A stretch of 64,000 nt of DNA from Acholoe squamosa (Eukaryota; Annelida; Polychaeta; Phyllodocida; Polynoidae): positions 66,799,576 to 66,863,575 of the forward strand of contig OX439038.1 of NCBI GenBank assembly GCA_949317995.1. Reading direction: 5' to 3'. Under the pieces are notes generated by a model, which did no database searches, had not been told where the DNA came from, and saw only the letters and a program-made list of their open reading frames with translations. Positions within the stretch are counted from its first letter, which is position 1; each line of letters begins with the position of its first letter. Shown in pieces: positions 33,761-43,822 of the stretch. The position numbers and the translations under genes are program-made.

Positions 33761-36700
33761 CTGAAATAGACAACAAACCTATCACCTGAAATCCTGTTCC
33801 TTCAATAGGTACAGAGACGTGGGACAGAATAAGGGGGTGGGGGGAGGGGAGAGAGGATTTCGGCCATTTTTTACATCTTTCAGCTTGACCTTCTCGTTTA
33901 ACTTTAATTGGGGTTGGTAAAGAGTGGCCGCCGCTTCCAATACCCATGAGGTATGAAAGTGTTTCCAGAAATTAGCAATTTATGTCATGGCTGATACGAA
34001 CGTCACTATAGAACAGTACTGGACATGCTGTATTCAATGGGGGGAGATGGAATACAATGTGTCCGTATTCAATGGCTGACGATCACGTTACTCATGTATG
34101 ATTACATGTAATCAAGTTGATTTGTCTATTAAAAGACAAAACAAGGTAGCGTTTGCTTTAACTTTATCTTAGTTATTTGTCTCCAATTCAAAAAGTAACG
34201 CGTCCAGTTCCATAGTCTTGACTTATTAGTTACAAATAGTACTAGCATTTAAGGACTACTGGTAATTGCAGAGAAATGGTGAGTTAGTACGGACATACAT
34301 TGCACGATTGCTGACAAATGTTAAGTAAATTACTTTCATAAATTGAGTAAATCGTCCCAACATAAGTCGCAGCCACCCACCCATCCACCCACCCACCCAC
34401 CAACCAATCTTCTTAAAGATTGGTGGGTGGGCTTCTCTATGTACTGACCTAGATTCACCTCCAATGCAAGACCAACATGGCCTCTATGTTATTCCCCATA
34501 AGGAAAAAAAACAGTACCTTTGCATGCATATCACTCATTTCACTGACTAGTGTAATAACAAATGAACATAGTATGACCTGCTACTATTCTTCTAGCACAC
34601 TCTGATCACAAAATTACCTACAGGTGACATAGTGATGTGTACAAAACACACTATGCACCAAAATAATCCCAATCACCACCCAGTACCCACTTTTTAAATC
34701 AAAATTTAAAAAAAAAAAAAAATAATAGAATCATCCTAGGAACACCAAACTGGACTATGTTATTTCAAACTTCATAGACGTCCATGGAAAGAATTAGTAA
34801 CTTTAAACTATGATAAACCACTTTTTCCTAAAATACTTAAAATTAATAACCCAACTGGTAACAACGGTCCACTTTACTGAAGCTTAGAAAAGTTAGACAT
34901 GTTTGCAAAGGAAACTGGACGCGTTAATAACCCCGTAGGCCATGACATAAATACAAATGTCCACTTCCGTGAAAAATTTTGCATCGTATTCACCTTGTTG
35001 GGGCTGCCCCCATTCAACGAAGCCGTATGCAGGCAGCCCCACTGAGGTGAATACGATGCAAAATTATTCACTGGTCATGGACATTTGCTTATGTGTCTTT
35101 TTTTAAATGACCATTCCTTTCCACTCAATTCCACTTTTGCGATTTCTCATGCTTTATTTGTTGTCCGTTTTAGTGTAATTTTAAGGTATCATCATGGTTG
35201 GCAGTCAAGCTGCCATAATTTCTGAAAGGGTTTGACTTACCTGTATATAAAAACAAGCCCCACGACACCTGTGATCCCCAAACCAATGAGGACAGGGGTA
35301 ATGGATGATTTTGTGCTGCGCCACTTCTCACTCTCGCCTTGTCTTTGCTTCATGCGCTCTATTTGTTGTTGTGTAGCCTTCCTGCGTTCTTCCCTATTAC
35401 GCCTCCTTAGTTCCACACCACTACAAGAGAGAGTGTGTTTGATTTGAAACAAGACTATAAGACAATGCAGTACGAGAAAAAACAAGGTTTTGGAGTAAGG
35501 GTCAATTTTTCTACTAACATATGTTCATGAGTAATGATGCTACCATGACATGTGAATCTGTATCCACAGGCGACTGACAAGGGAGTTTTCTTGGGTTTTC
35601 TGGACTGTAAAATTGATGAACACCAGTAATGATTTTCAAAGCTACATAAACCCTCATAACTACACTACTTACTCTTTTCTTTGATTGTCTGAAACTTCTG
35701 GACGCTCCTTCTCAGCTGACTTCTCATTTAGTCCTCTCATCCATTCCTTCATCTCCTCCAGTTCATCCATACCCGTGGGCCGCCCAACTCCATTGTCGCT
35801 ACATGGCAAAACGTCCGGCAGGTCGTCATCACCGGGTGGAGGTAAGGTAGGTGGTGGCGGTGGTTTTCTCCTGGGTGGCAGTGGGGGCGGTATGTCAGCA
35901 TCACTGTCGTCTTGGTCTATCGTCATCGGCCCTGTGTGATTCGATGACGTTAATGGCGTCACCAGAGGTTCCAAGTCATTTAGCTAGTGGTTAGGCAAAA
36001 AGACAAAACAATTATTATTACATTCAGTAAAAATTATTAAACACTGACACACATAAGGCATACACTATTAAAACACATTGTACTATTTGATATAGATCTT
36101 CATGGTTGTCTATGACCAGTCTTTCACTTATCACAGATCAATCTACTCTAAAACTGTATTAATTTTAATCTTATGGAATATGCTGACCTGCATTTTCATC
36201 AGAAGCTTTTTGTCATTTCAATGCCATTCTCAAGTCTAAATTTGCATGGTTTCCTGTATACATACATCATTGCCATCTGAGAAGCCGGAGTCTGGGGAGG
36301 CAGAAAGGATGCGCTTGCCTCCTTCGATAATGGCCTCATACGAGAACTTGAGCTGTTCTGCCGTCTGTATGAGCCCCATCCGGTAATGCCTCATCTCCGT
36401 CAGTATTTGCTGCACATTAATATTCTCCATTGTCCCTTGCTTTTCAATCTGTCAATCACAGAGTTTTGATAAATCGTCAGTTCACACATGCCTAATGTGA
36501 AGCAATATTGATTCCATTACACTTACTTATCCAGGACATATGCTATCACTCAATATTCAGCAAGGGTCTTCTGTGATATTACATTTTGTGATCGGAAGTA
36601 TTTGGTCTTAGTATAGGACTGCTCACTCATTGATGAATGCTACAATTTGCTGCTTTCTCACAAAATTACACAATGTAGTTACTTAAGGTCTTCATAAGCA

Positions 36701-39700
36701 ATATCTATACAATTTTAGAAGTCTTAGCAAAGCCTTTACTTGGCAGTAAAACAACAAGGAGGATTGAAGTTCTTACCAATACAAGACATGTGTCCACGAG
36801 ACAGAAGGTTCCGGAACGCCCGATACCAGCGCTGCAATGAATGACAGGTGGTCCGACATCTCGACTCAGCGCCCCAGACTGACGGACGGCATGGAGGTAG
36901 TTCAAAAAAGCTGATAATGTGGGTACCTTGAAGTCAGGCCAGGTTGTGTAGTGGAACTGTAGCACTTCTTTGGACTCATTTGTCTGTGTACAAGATAGAT
37001 TGACAAACTATGGGTAGATACTGTTGAAATGATAATGTGTTAGCGATCAAGATAAACTAGTTGAGGAAATTGACCTCTTCCAGTATTAACTTTGATATTA
37101 AGGGAGTTCTTTTTAGTTATTTTGAAGATCATAATTGAACGATTTTTGTGAAGGAATATAGGCATTAAATACTTGATGCTTATAAAATCACTTTTTTCTA
37201 TCGGTACTAAAGCCCTCTTCCTACCTTGAGGTCTTGTAGCCGGAATGTCCGAACAGTGAAGTATTTGTAATTTGTTTCTTCGATAAATGTAACGCTGAGA
37301 CCGACATCTTCAAACTCCATCTCTTCTACGCCATATTCATCATTTCCCATTGGGAAATATTGGTGGCATTTTGTCTGTGGCAGATAAAATAAGATGATTG
37401 TTATTGCTTTATTCTTGAATCTCTTTTTTTTTAAGATGTAAATTTGAATTTGATACCTATTCTATTTAGAGTACGGTAGATATAATGGCATTTTAGTACA
37501 ATCACTATTCAAGTGAAGGGGCTATGTTATTGCCATGAATATATAATGCACTTGAAAAACCATCATGGACTTCAGAAGGAATAATCGATGTAAATTGTGT
37601 GTAATATATCGGGTAAACTTTCTTTTCAAGTCACCAACGCAATGACTATCTCTCCTCAGAATGTGAGTGTACACTAATTTTAACTGGGGAAGTAACCTTA
37701 ATGCGAGGTACAGCAGTGTTAAAAGATGCCACACGAAATTCCTTACATTTTATGACTGGAGTCGAAAGGATTTTCGAGTACCCCCGATATATATCAATGT
37801 GAGAGTAGACAGCATTCCTTTTGTATTTTGCTACGTTTCCATTAGACTAAAATATTCTTATCACTAACATGCAAGCTAGAACTCTTCGGATGTTAAAAGG
37901 TAAACCAAGAAATATCTATTTAGTATTCTCAGGATGATACCTTTGCTAACAGAGAGACAACAGAGGATATCCACTCATTCTTGTAAGCATGCCCTCTTTT
38001 AGTTACCTATCACAGATTTCGATATGTCGTTTTTCTCATAATATGTGCCAACGGTCCATAGAGGCATGGATGTACTGCTCATTTTGGGATATTTCATTTG
38101 TATGGACGATTATTTTACTGTTTACGCATACATTCATATACAACATCTTTCATTTTTTTAACCCCATTCCAATGAGATATTTATATTCATACTGTACAAT
38201 TACATATCATTACATGTGTATTACCGTCCCTTTTGATTTCTGCGCTACGTTAGTCATCACCGTCTTGTGGGCGCTATAAGCCTTGACCTACCAATCCGTT
38301 TTCGACGAGGTCACACAACATGAGCACTGCCTTGCTACCTTGTTCCCACAGGAGGAGCCATAAATGTCCACACGTTTCCTCCAAGGGCCCCTGGGCGTAC
38401 AATTTAGTTGATATAGAAAATTAGCTACCTGGGCATTTGATTTGATTAAATTTGCCTTTACATTTCTATACCTGGACAAAGGCCAATATTGTAATACTAT
38501 GCGGAGGCCTTCAGGTTTCTCCCACTTCACTATGTCATCCCTGCTGGATTATGACTTGTCGCTTGTTTGGGGAAGCTGATTTGGTGGGGGGAGGGGGGGG
38601 GGTGCGGGGCTGCAGGATGGGAATCGCAGTATCTGGGTGGACTGATTGTCGGTGTTCTGAGTGAAACTCATTTTGCACACACATCAAACTATTGGCTCTC
38701 TGGGATGGCTCTTATTGACTGTCTTTTTGTGTGATCTTGTTTAAAGTGTCAAAGGAAAGGTTTCCTAATGATATGTTAGTGCACATATAAGCAATGTTCT
38801 TTTGGTTAACCTTTTGGTTCCAATACATTAGTGGAACATATCAATGCTCATCCATTTCGAGTATTTAGATTGACTGATGTGCGCAACTGAAAATCACTGT
38901 TTTCACTTAACGTGCTCAGAACACAAAAAGCGTAGCATTCAAGAAACTTGCTTCTTAACAAACATGCTTGTATTTTGGAAATTTATTTAAGTTAAAAAAA
39001 AAATCAGGTTTAATTGATAGAGCTTACTAAAACCACAACATGCATTATTATCATCATGCAAAACTTCTGTTTATCCAAACCAAATTGTTTGTTTATGGCA
39101 AGTGACCTGAAGATATGCTAAATTAATTCCAAAACAAAAACGGAAAGAGAAACAAATAACTGAAAACATCTGGGGGCGGGGTGACATTCAATGTTATTAT
39201 TTGTGCCATGATACAAAGAGTTACGTTCATTAATTCTACAGGGGAGAAGTATACAAACCCACAGGTATACTGGTAGTGGTTGAACCAAAATCAGTGTATT
39301 TGTTGCCTAAAGATCTAGGATAACTATGTTCGTTGGGTTTTTCACTAAAAAAAGTACCGAGGATCTGACTTGAGAAGGGTAGTTACTAACGGTTCATAGA
39401 CCACTGAAAGAGCTCAAAATTGGCCCCCCCAGGTCTAAAAATTAACCCCTTTTCCATTTTCTCCAATACTGAACAAACAGTTCTATGGTCAGACATAGTC
39501 CATCTAGATAGGGTTAGATAATCTGAAACCCACTTCCTTCTGCCTACATGGACCATGGTACAAATAAAAACGTCCTATGTCACCCCCTGTGTAACATCGA
39601 GAGAAAACCAGAAGAGTAAAGCAGAAAGCTCAACAAAACTGCAAGCAGGAGTGAAATCATCTTATGAACTCTCAAAAGACAGAACGTAGCTGAAAGACAG

Positions 39701-42700
39701 AATTAAAAAGCCAAGTGATCAAACAGTGTGACAAAATCCAACTATTTATTTTATGTGAGGTGTTATTTTCTATAACACTGGAAAAGGGGAGAGACTGGCA
39801 TGAAATTGTTTGTTGCAGTCAAGTCTTTCTTTGTCATTGCACTAGTCTTTACTACGGTATTTACAGATCTTTCATTGTAATCAGAAGTGAGAACTCTTTA
39901 AAGTTTTTTTTCTCAAAAGTGTAATTTTGGTCATGTGAGGAAAAATAAAATTTCATAGAAATTTGTTCCAGAAGTTCCTTTTCTCTATACTTGATACTGT
40001 ATGTCTCAAGGAGTGTTGTTTCTGATTATGTGGGGTTTGGGGTATATGAGTTTTCTAACATAGTTAAAATCTGTACAAAAATACAATGACACTTATGCCA
40101 TGGGTATTAAGGCCTACGCTTAACGCAGCGACGGGGTGGAGGCGGAGGGTATAAGTCCTGAGTAGGGAATGCAGGATGGTTCACACGACCCATAGGATGT
40201 AGCACTCACACGATCATGCACCAGCCTCGTTCCAACTCGCAAAAAAAAGACAACACATGCTCCACCTAGCGTGAAAAGTAGTAACCACAGCGCCCTTAGC
40301 CTCTCGCTAAGAGAGGGGTTGTCGGGTATCTGCCACCTACCCGTCCACGCTCGACAGTCCGGTTCAACATGAGCACCGCCTTGCTGTTCTGTTCCCAGAC
40401 CATCAGCCAGAAATGTCCACAAGTATTCGGCAAAGGGCCCTGGCGATATAAATAGTGTTATTTTTTAGCACAGTTTGTATTCGCTTGCTGAACTTCAGTT
40501 GTTATAGAGAGTTTTCTCGGCGATCTGCATCAAGTATCATCTTGCTGGATCAAAATACATATCTATTAGGTCAATTGCAGATGGTTAACTTACATATGCA
40601 AAGTACAATGTACTATGTACCGTAGTACCTCGCGTATAAGGCATGACTTACAGGTGAAGGTAGATCCCTTGTGTGCCTAGTGAACCTTCACAAAGTCAGG
40701 GTGTACCTGATAGGTGTAGGGGATGGCGAAAACGTTTTTAGGGAAACCGGGAGTTGAACCCGGGACCTCTCAGCCTTCAGACAATTGCTCTACCACTGAG
40801 CTACTTCCCCATACAACGTTCTCTACCTTCCACCTACACCTGGATCTGTGTGATACCGATAGGGGACATGTGACTACCCGGCCACCCGGGCACGGGGACT
40901 CACATAGTCACGTTCCCCTACACAGCCCCCAACCAGCTTCGACCACCGAATTAACCAGCACTGAGTCAAACACAGGGTGTGGTGGCCTGTGAGCACCCCA
41001 GCGCTAGCAGGTTGAAGCGCTTGCTGTATCACACCAACCCAGTAACCGCGTTCCGTAGCCCCCCCTCATGCGGGTCAGAACTACTCGGTTTCCCTACCAT
41101 TGTAGGGGACGGCGAAAACGTTTTTAGGGAAACCGGGAGTTGAACCCGGGACCTCTCAGCCTTCAGACGATTGCTCTACCACTGAGCTACTTCCCCGTAC
41201 AACATTCTCTACCTTCCACCTACACCTGGATCTGTGTGATACCCATAGGGAACATGTGACTACCTGGTGACCAGCCCCTGCGGGTCGGCCACCCGGGCAC
41301 GGGGACTCGCATAGTCACATTCCCCTACATAGGCAAGGTATATTTATATATGATTTTTATCAAACTGCTAAAAATGGTGCATCTCCTTCATTTCTGGGTC
41401 GGCCATATACGTGAAGTTTGCCTTATATGTGCGGCATTGAGCAGGGGTAGACACTAACTTTTCTGTCATGGGCCACCCAAGCCCGTAGCTAGAATCCTAC
41501 GGGCCCACACCAATAGCTGTGGGTCCAGAATGAATATCACTTTTGATTTTTTCCTATTCCTCATTGAATTATATCAAGACGTTGATAAATTGCCCTCACA
41601 ACTGTAGCCAATGCTCCTAGAGCTTTTCCTCAATAATTCCTGTGGGCCACCCGGGCACATAGGAAGGTAAAAAAAAATTTAAAAAAAAAACAAAAAAAAA
41701 ACACAACTGTGGCCCAGCACCCAAAATTACAGGCCATTGGCCCCCGGGCCAACGTTAGTGTCTACCCCTGATTAAGGTAATGTCCAATGTTTTTATCTCC
41801 ATGTACTGCTGTGATATAATTCATGGATATGAATATTCCGTTCTGGATGAAAAGAAAAGGCCAGAAAGAAAAGATACTGTTTTGAAGTATTTTGCTTATT
41901 TCTAAGCCTTCAGAAACAGCGCCTTACAATAGTCGGACCGCTCCAGAGATAGTGGCGCCTGCTATCTAAGGGGAACAGAGAGTAATCAATATCAAATGAA
42001 GTTCTTTCGGCCCCTCCATTTTTTTCTGACAACAGGTGGATGGACTTATCTGAAGACTGAATTAGGCCGTTAATCATACATTGAAAATTTTGAAAATTAA
42101 ATCATACAGTGAATGCACATAGTGTCAGGGGAAGTCACTCAAATAAAACACTTCATATAACGGTACGTTACACACTGATCTGTAGAAAACACATTAATAC
42201 TTATCATATACATTTTGTATTAAAAAGAAAATTCTGATATAGAAGTCGAAGAGGCGCCGTCGAAGAAATGTTAGGATACAAAATTACTTTTTTTCTGCTT
42301 ACAATACAATATCAATCATGATTTAAAATGACATGTATCCCAGATGATATTCAATTAATGTAAATTGAGTGTGGAATATGAGCGGGTTTATGACTGTACC
42401 TGTGTGAGGATGTATGATCGGTCTGCCTCAGGTGCCTCAACAATATTTGCGTTGATGTAGTCGATGCCTTCCCGATCCAATGGGATGCGGCTGTGGTCAT
42501 CTTGAACATCATAACGGTACAGTATTATCAATTAAGGACCTTAACCGTACAACTAAAACAATGCAGGGGTATTGAAAATCCAACCTATGGTGAGGGTATT
42601 TTACTATGAACAGAGCTGTGGAGTATGTTTTTATACACCTATGTCAAAACACTTTATGGGAATTGGTAAAGGTAGAGTAACTAAATGACGAGTGATTCAA

Positions 42701-42878
42701 CGCAAACACGCTTGGGGTGGTGCCTTCATAAAATACATCTGAAATTTATCACTTGTTACTTATATACTTCATGATACTTACATGGACTGACATCTCTGTA
42801 TCGGTTGCGGCTGCGAAATTCAGGGCGCCGGGCATCTTGTGATGTGTATTCGAACAAGGAGGACTTTGTCTTTATTGT
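33745..42878 (-). CDS. PTPN1: PTP1B/TC-PTP-like non-receptor protein tyrosine phosphatase, 5' incomplete
   Basis: Seen, on the - strand: exons 42782-42878, 42400-42500, 40341-40439 (or 38292-38390), 37225-37374, 36777-36983, 36266-36448, 35673-35983, 35241-35420 and probably 33745-33760, all with GT-AG borders and compatible phases. Motifs in order: [14 protein letters not shown] (phosphotyrosine loop), [27 protein letters not shown] (general-acid Asp), [12 protein letters not shown] (catalytic Cys and Arg), GLIQTAEQL (Q-loop). A linker with [16 protein letters not shown] and a hydrophobic tail [20 protein letters not shown] follow. Known: this layout is that of PTPN1/PTPN2, which dephosphorylate receptor and JAK-type kinases; the tail anchors PTP1B to the ER and the proline motif binds SH3 domains. 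Visible length is about 445 residues, near human PTP1B (435). The N-terminal exon (about 20 residues in human) was not found. Two alternative versions of one catalytic exon are present. Confidence 0.93.
34370..34440. repeat. (CCCA)n microsatellite with a small hairpin
   Basis: CCCACCCACCCATCCACCCA runs into ACCAATCTTCTTAAAGATTGGTGGG, an inverted repeat of the same motif. Confidence 0.7.
34946..35098. repeat. Inverted repeat in the last phosphatase intron
   Basis: The arms share CAAATGTCC and TTTTGCATCGTATTCACCT (left) with AGGTGAATACGATGCAAAA and GGACATTTG (right); the loop has GGGGCTGCC / GGCAGCCCC as a second inner stem. Arms are about 60 bases. No target duplication was confirmed; probably a MITE-like element. 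Confidence 0.75.
35153..35158 (-). promoter_or_regulatory. Candidate polyadenylation signal (AATAAA)
   Basis: AATAAA on the - strand lies about 80 bases past the in-frame TAA that follows the membrane-anchor exon if the donor at 35240 is not used. It suggests a short, unspliced 3' end as an alternative to the mini-exon at 33760. AATAAA occurs often by chance in AT-rich DNA. Confidence 0.35.
35241..35420 (-). CDS. PTPN1: PTPN1-like exon, C-terminal membrane anchor
   Basis: The acceptor is TCTCTTGTAG. It reads a basic, coiled-coil-like stretch ([20 protein letters not shown]) followed by the hydrophobic segment [20 protein letters not shown], matching the ER-anchor tail of PTP1B. After Tyr the sequence is CAG|GTAAGT, a strong donor. 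If unspliced, Arg-stop follows at 35237-35242, with AATAAA at 35153-35158 (- strand) about 80 bases on. Confidence 0.85.
35673..35983 (-). CDS. PTPN1: PTPN1-like exon, acidic and proline-rich linker
   Basis: The acceptor is CCACTAG and the donor is GA|GTAAGT. It reads [10 protein letters not shown], an acidic stretch [10 protein letters not shown], then [18 protein letters not shown], and a charged helix-like end ([14 protein letters not shown]). Human PTP1B has a comparable IPPPPRPPKR motif that binds SH3 domains. It lies outside the catalytic domain and is poorly conserved otherwise. Confidence 0.85.
36266..36448 (-). CDS. PTPN1: PTPN1-like exon with Q-loop
   Basis: The acceptor is GATTGACAG and the donor is GAT|GTATGT, phase 0, 61 codons. 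It reads [20 protein letters not shown], then [17 protein letters not shown], equal in layout to human [20 protein letters not shown]. The Gln of the Q-loop, needed for phosphocysteine hydrolysis, is present. Confidence 0.93.
36777..36983 (-). CDS. PTPN1: PTPN1-like exon with WPD loop and catalytic P-loop
   Basis: The acceptor is TTGTACACAG and the donor is TTG|GTAAGA, phase 0, 69 codons. It contains [14 protein letters not shown] (general acid Asp) and [20 protein letters not shown] (nucleophile Cys and phosphate-binding Arg). All catalytic residues are present, so the enzyme should be active. Confidence 0.96.
37225..37374 (-). CDS. PTPN1: PTPN1-like exon, 50 codons
   Basis: The acceptor is TCTGCCACAG and the donor is AAG|GTAGGA, phase 0. 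It reads [19 protein letters not shown] through [12 protein letters not shown], matching human LKCAQYWPQKEEKEM and YTVRQLELENL. The initial TK supplies the residue equivalent to Lys120 next to the active site. Confidence 0.93.
38292..38390 (-). CDS. PTPN1: PTPN1-like alternative exon B (99 bases), duplicate of exon A
   Basis: The acceptor is TGTACGCCCAG and the donor is TTG|GTAGGT; phase 0 on both sides and exactly the length of exon A. The 33 codons read [17 protein letters not shown], then [16 protein letters not shown]; 22 of 33 residues equal exon A. It has no stop, both splice sites are intact, and the conserved Glu of the E-loop is kept while the residues around it change (NRTVERGR to CDLVENGL). 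Inferred: a mutually exclusive or cassette exon. It could also be a recently disabled duplicate, but nothing in the sequence shows that. Confidence 0.85.
40341..40439 (-). CDS. PTPN1: PTPN1-like alternative exon A (99 bases)
   Basis: The acceptor is TATATCGCCAG and the donor is CGG|GTAGGT; phase 0 on both sides. The 33 codons read [17 protein letters not shown], then [16 protein letters not shown], aligning without gaps to human PTP1B residues 86-118. It is nearer to the human sequence than exon B, notably keeping Asn-Arg before the conserved Glu115. Followed by TKC of the next exon, it restores Lys120-Cys121. Confidence 0.93.
40741..40811 (-). ncRNA. tRNA-like segment (SINE head), module 1
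   Basis: On the - strand GGGGAAGTAGCTCAGTGG opens an acceptor stem and A box, and GGTTCAACTCC is a good B box; acceptor, D and T stems pair. The anticodon stem is poor, with two mismatches around a loop CTGAAGG (GAA would read Phe). It is therefore a tRNA-derived Pol III promoter rather than a working tRNA. Confidence 0.7.
41128..41197 (-). ncRNA. tRNA-like segment (SINE head), module 2
   Basis: Nearly identical to the segment at 40741, with the same A and B boxes. One change (AATCGTCTG against AATTGTCTG) improves the anticodon stem slightly, but mismatches remain. Confidence 0.7.
42400..42500 (-). CDS. PTPN1: PTPN1-like exon, DYINAN motif
   Basis: The acceptor is ATGTTCAAG and the donor is CAG|GTACAG. 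It reads (Y)[19 protein letters not shown] and ends SYILTQ in phase 0, corresponding to human DHSRIKLHQEDNDYINAS and SYILTQ. Confidence 0.92.
42782..42878 (-). CDS. PTPN1: PTPN1-like exon, phosphotyrosine-recognition loop
   Basis: The acceptor is TTTTTCTACAG and the donor is GTAAGT. It reads [15 protein letters not shown] followed by [11 protein letters not shown], matching human [13 protein letters not shown] with the substrate-binding Tyr. It ends one base into a Tyr codon. The first visible codon is Thr and no start Met is in frame, so an upstream exon is expected. Confidence 0.9.
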
Positions 42879-43660
42879 CTGTAGAAAAAAAAAGATAAAT
42901 CAAAGTTAGATTTATGTCTATCTGTATCACTGTTTAACATATGGCCACAAACATACAAAACGGTTATGTATTGCAAGAGCTATACCGCAGAATAACGTGA
43001 GAACAAAAGCTCATTCTATAATACAGCTGCTTGGAACTGTTCAAGGAACAAAGCACACTCTTCCCCTTGTAGGACTATAGTGACAGGAGATGGATATGGA
43101 GAGTAAAAGACTAATTTTCTGTGCATTTTTGTGTCATTGGTGAGTGCCAATCCAATACCTACACAACGTTCCCTAATGGAAGGATCACTAATTCTACCAC
43201 AGAACACGGCCTATTTCCAATACACTACTGTCTGTACCTGTAATTGCTTTCTTCGGCTACTTATTGCCGGGAAAACAATGATAAGTATAAATCTCTGGCC
43301 TCACTCGGGGCTGGCCTATGTATATGGTTACCAATAAGTCCTAGCCTTTATGCACTACCACGTGGTTTCATTAGGAAGCTGCCAGTTGATCTATCTGGTA
43401 TCATAGCAATAGAAAATTACTTTGCAAGTAAACCTTTGTATCTATTCAATGTTATTTTAATCCGAGGTTTTCGAAATTCCATTTGTTGGCATGAAAAGAG
43501 ATGATCATATTACAGCTATTTCATCAAGGAGGATGCTGAAAAAGCCAGTGAGGTTTGGATATCCGACCTAGCTTGTTGTAGGTGGTGCCGGCCTGTCTAG
43601 CTGTAGCTGGTTATCAGCATGTACTTTACACTGGTTGTGGGGTACAGTTATATTCCCGGT
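42879..43660. other. No feature recognised; expected location of a phosphatase 5' intron
   Basis: Intron or upstream sequence for the - strand phosphatase. I looked for a short exon encoding the N-terminal helix and found none I could support. Confidence 0.35.
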
Positions 43661-43822
43661 TAGCGGATTCCTTAGTGGGCTGACCCCTGCTTGAGCTGGG
43701 ACCTTGCGAGATAAGGACTGATAACTGCCAGCATGTTGGGTACCAGGTGTTATGTAATGCACCCTAAAAAATCAGCACTGACTGAAAGGAATATTCTCAT
43801 TGGTCAATAATGTATCCCGCTA
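43661..43822. mobile_element. Short dispersed element, TAGCGG family, copy 2
   Basis: TAGCGGATTCCTTAGTGGGC through ATGTATCCCGCTA. The fullest copy: it has the ACCTTGCGAGATAAGGACTG segment missing from the copy at 12145. Confidence 0.65.

Larger units (their letters stand above)
40711..41332 (-). mobile_element. Dimeric TIR element carrying two tRNA-like modules
   Basis: The outer ends are TGTAGGGGA and TTCCCCTACA, flanked by TAGG on both sides (4-base duplication). It consists of two related modules (40711-40923 and about 41103-41332) in the same orientation, each itself bounded by TGTAGGGGA/TTCCCCTACA-type ends, and a spacer of about 180 bases. Each module has, on the - strand, a tRNA-like segment followed by TAAAAACGTTTTCGCC. 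Read as tRNA-derived SINEs, the modules are unusual in having inverted termini. Confidence 0.65.
40618..41433. mobile_element. CCGTAA-type MITE remnant, split by a nested element
   Basis: The left part TACCGTAGTACCTCGCGTAT-AAGGC (40618-40710) and right part GTGAAGTTTGCCTTATATGTGCGG (about 41333-41433) belong to one palindromic element of the CCGTAA family. The element at 40711-41332 sits between them with TAGG on both sides. Confidence 0.55.

Noticed and set aside
33615-33947. - strand frame of 110 codons over the phosphatase 3' region
   Set aside because: The stretch [15 protein letters not shown] looks protein-like, but the phase that continues the phosphatase reaches a stop after four codons here. 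I have no support for another gene.
34196-34925. Inverted words TAACGCGTCCAGTT and AACTGGACGCGTTA 700 bases apart
   Set aside because: Only about 14-16 bases match, with no extended arms; likely chance or a tiny remnant.
40741-41197. Two tRNA-Phe genes
   Set aside because: A and B boxes and three stems are good, but the anticodon stem has two mismatches in both copies and the segments sit inside a repeated TIR-bounded element. Treated as tRNA-derived promoter modules.
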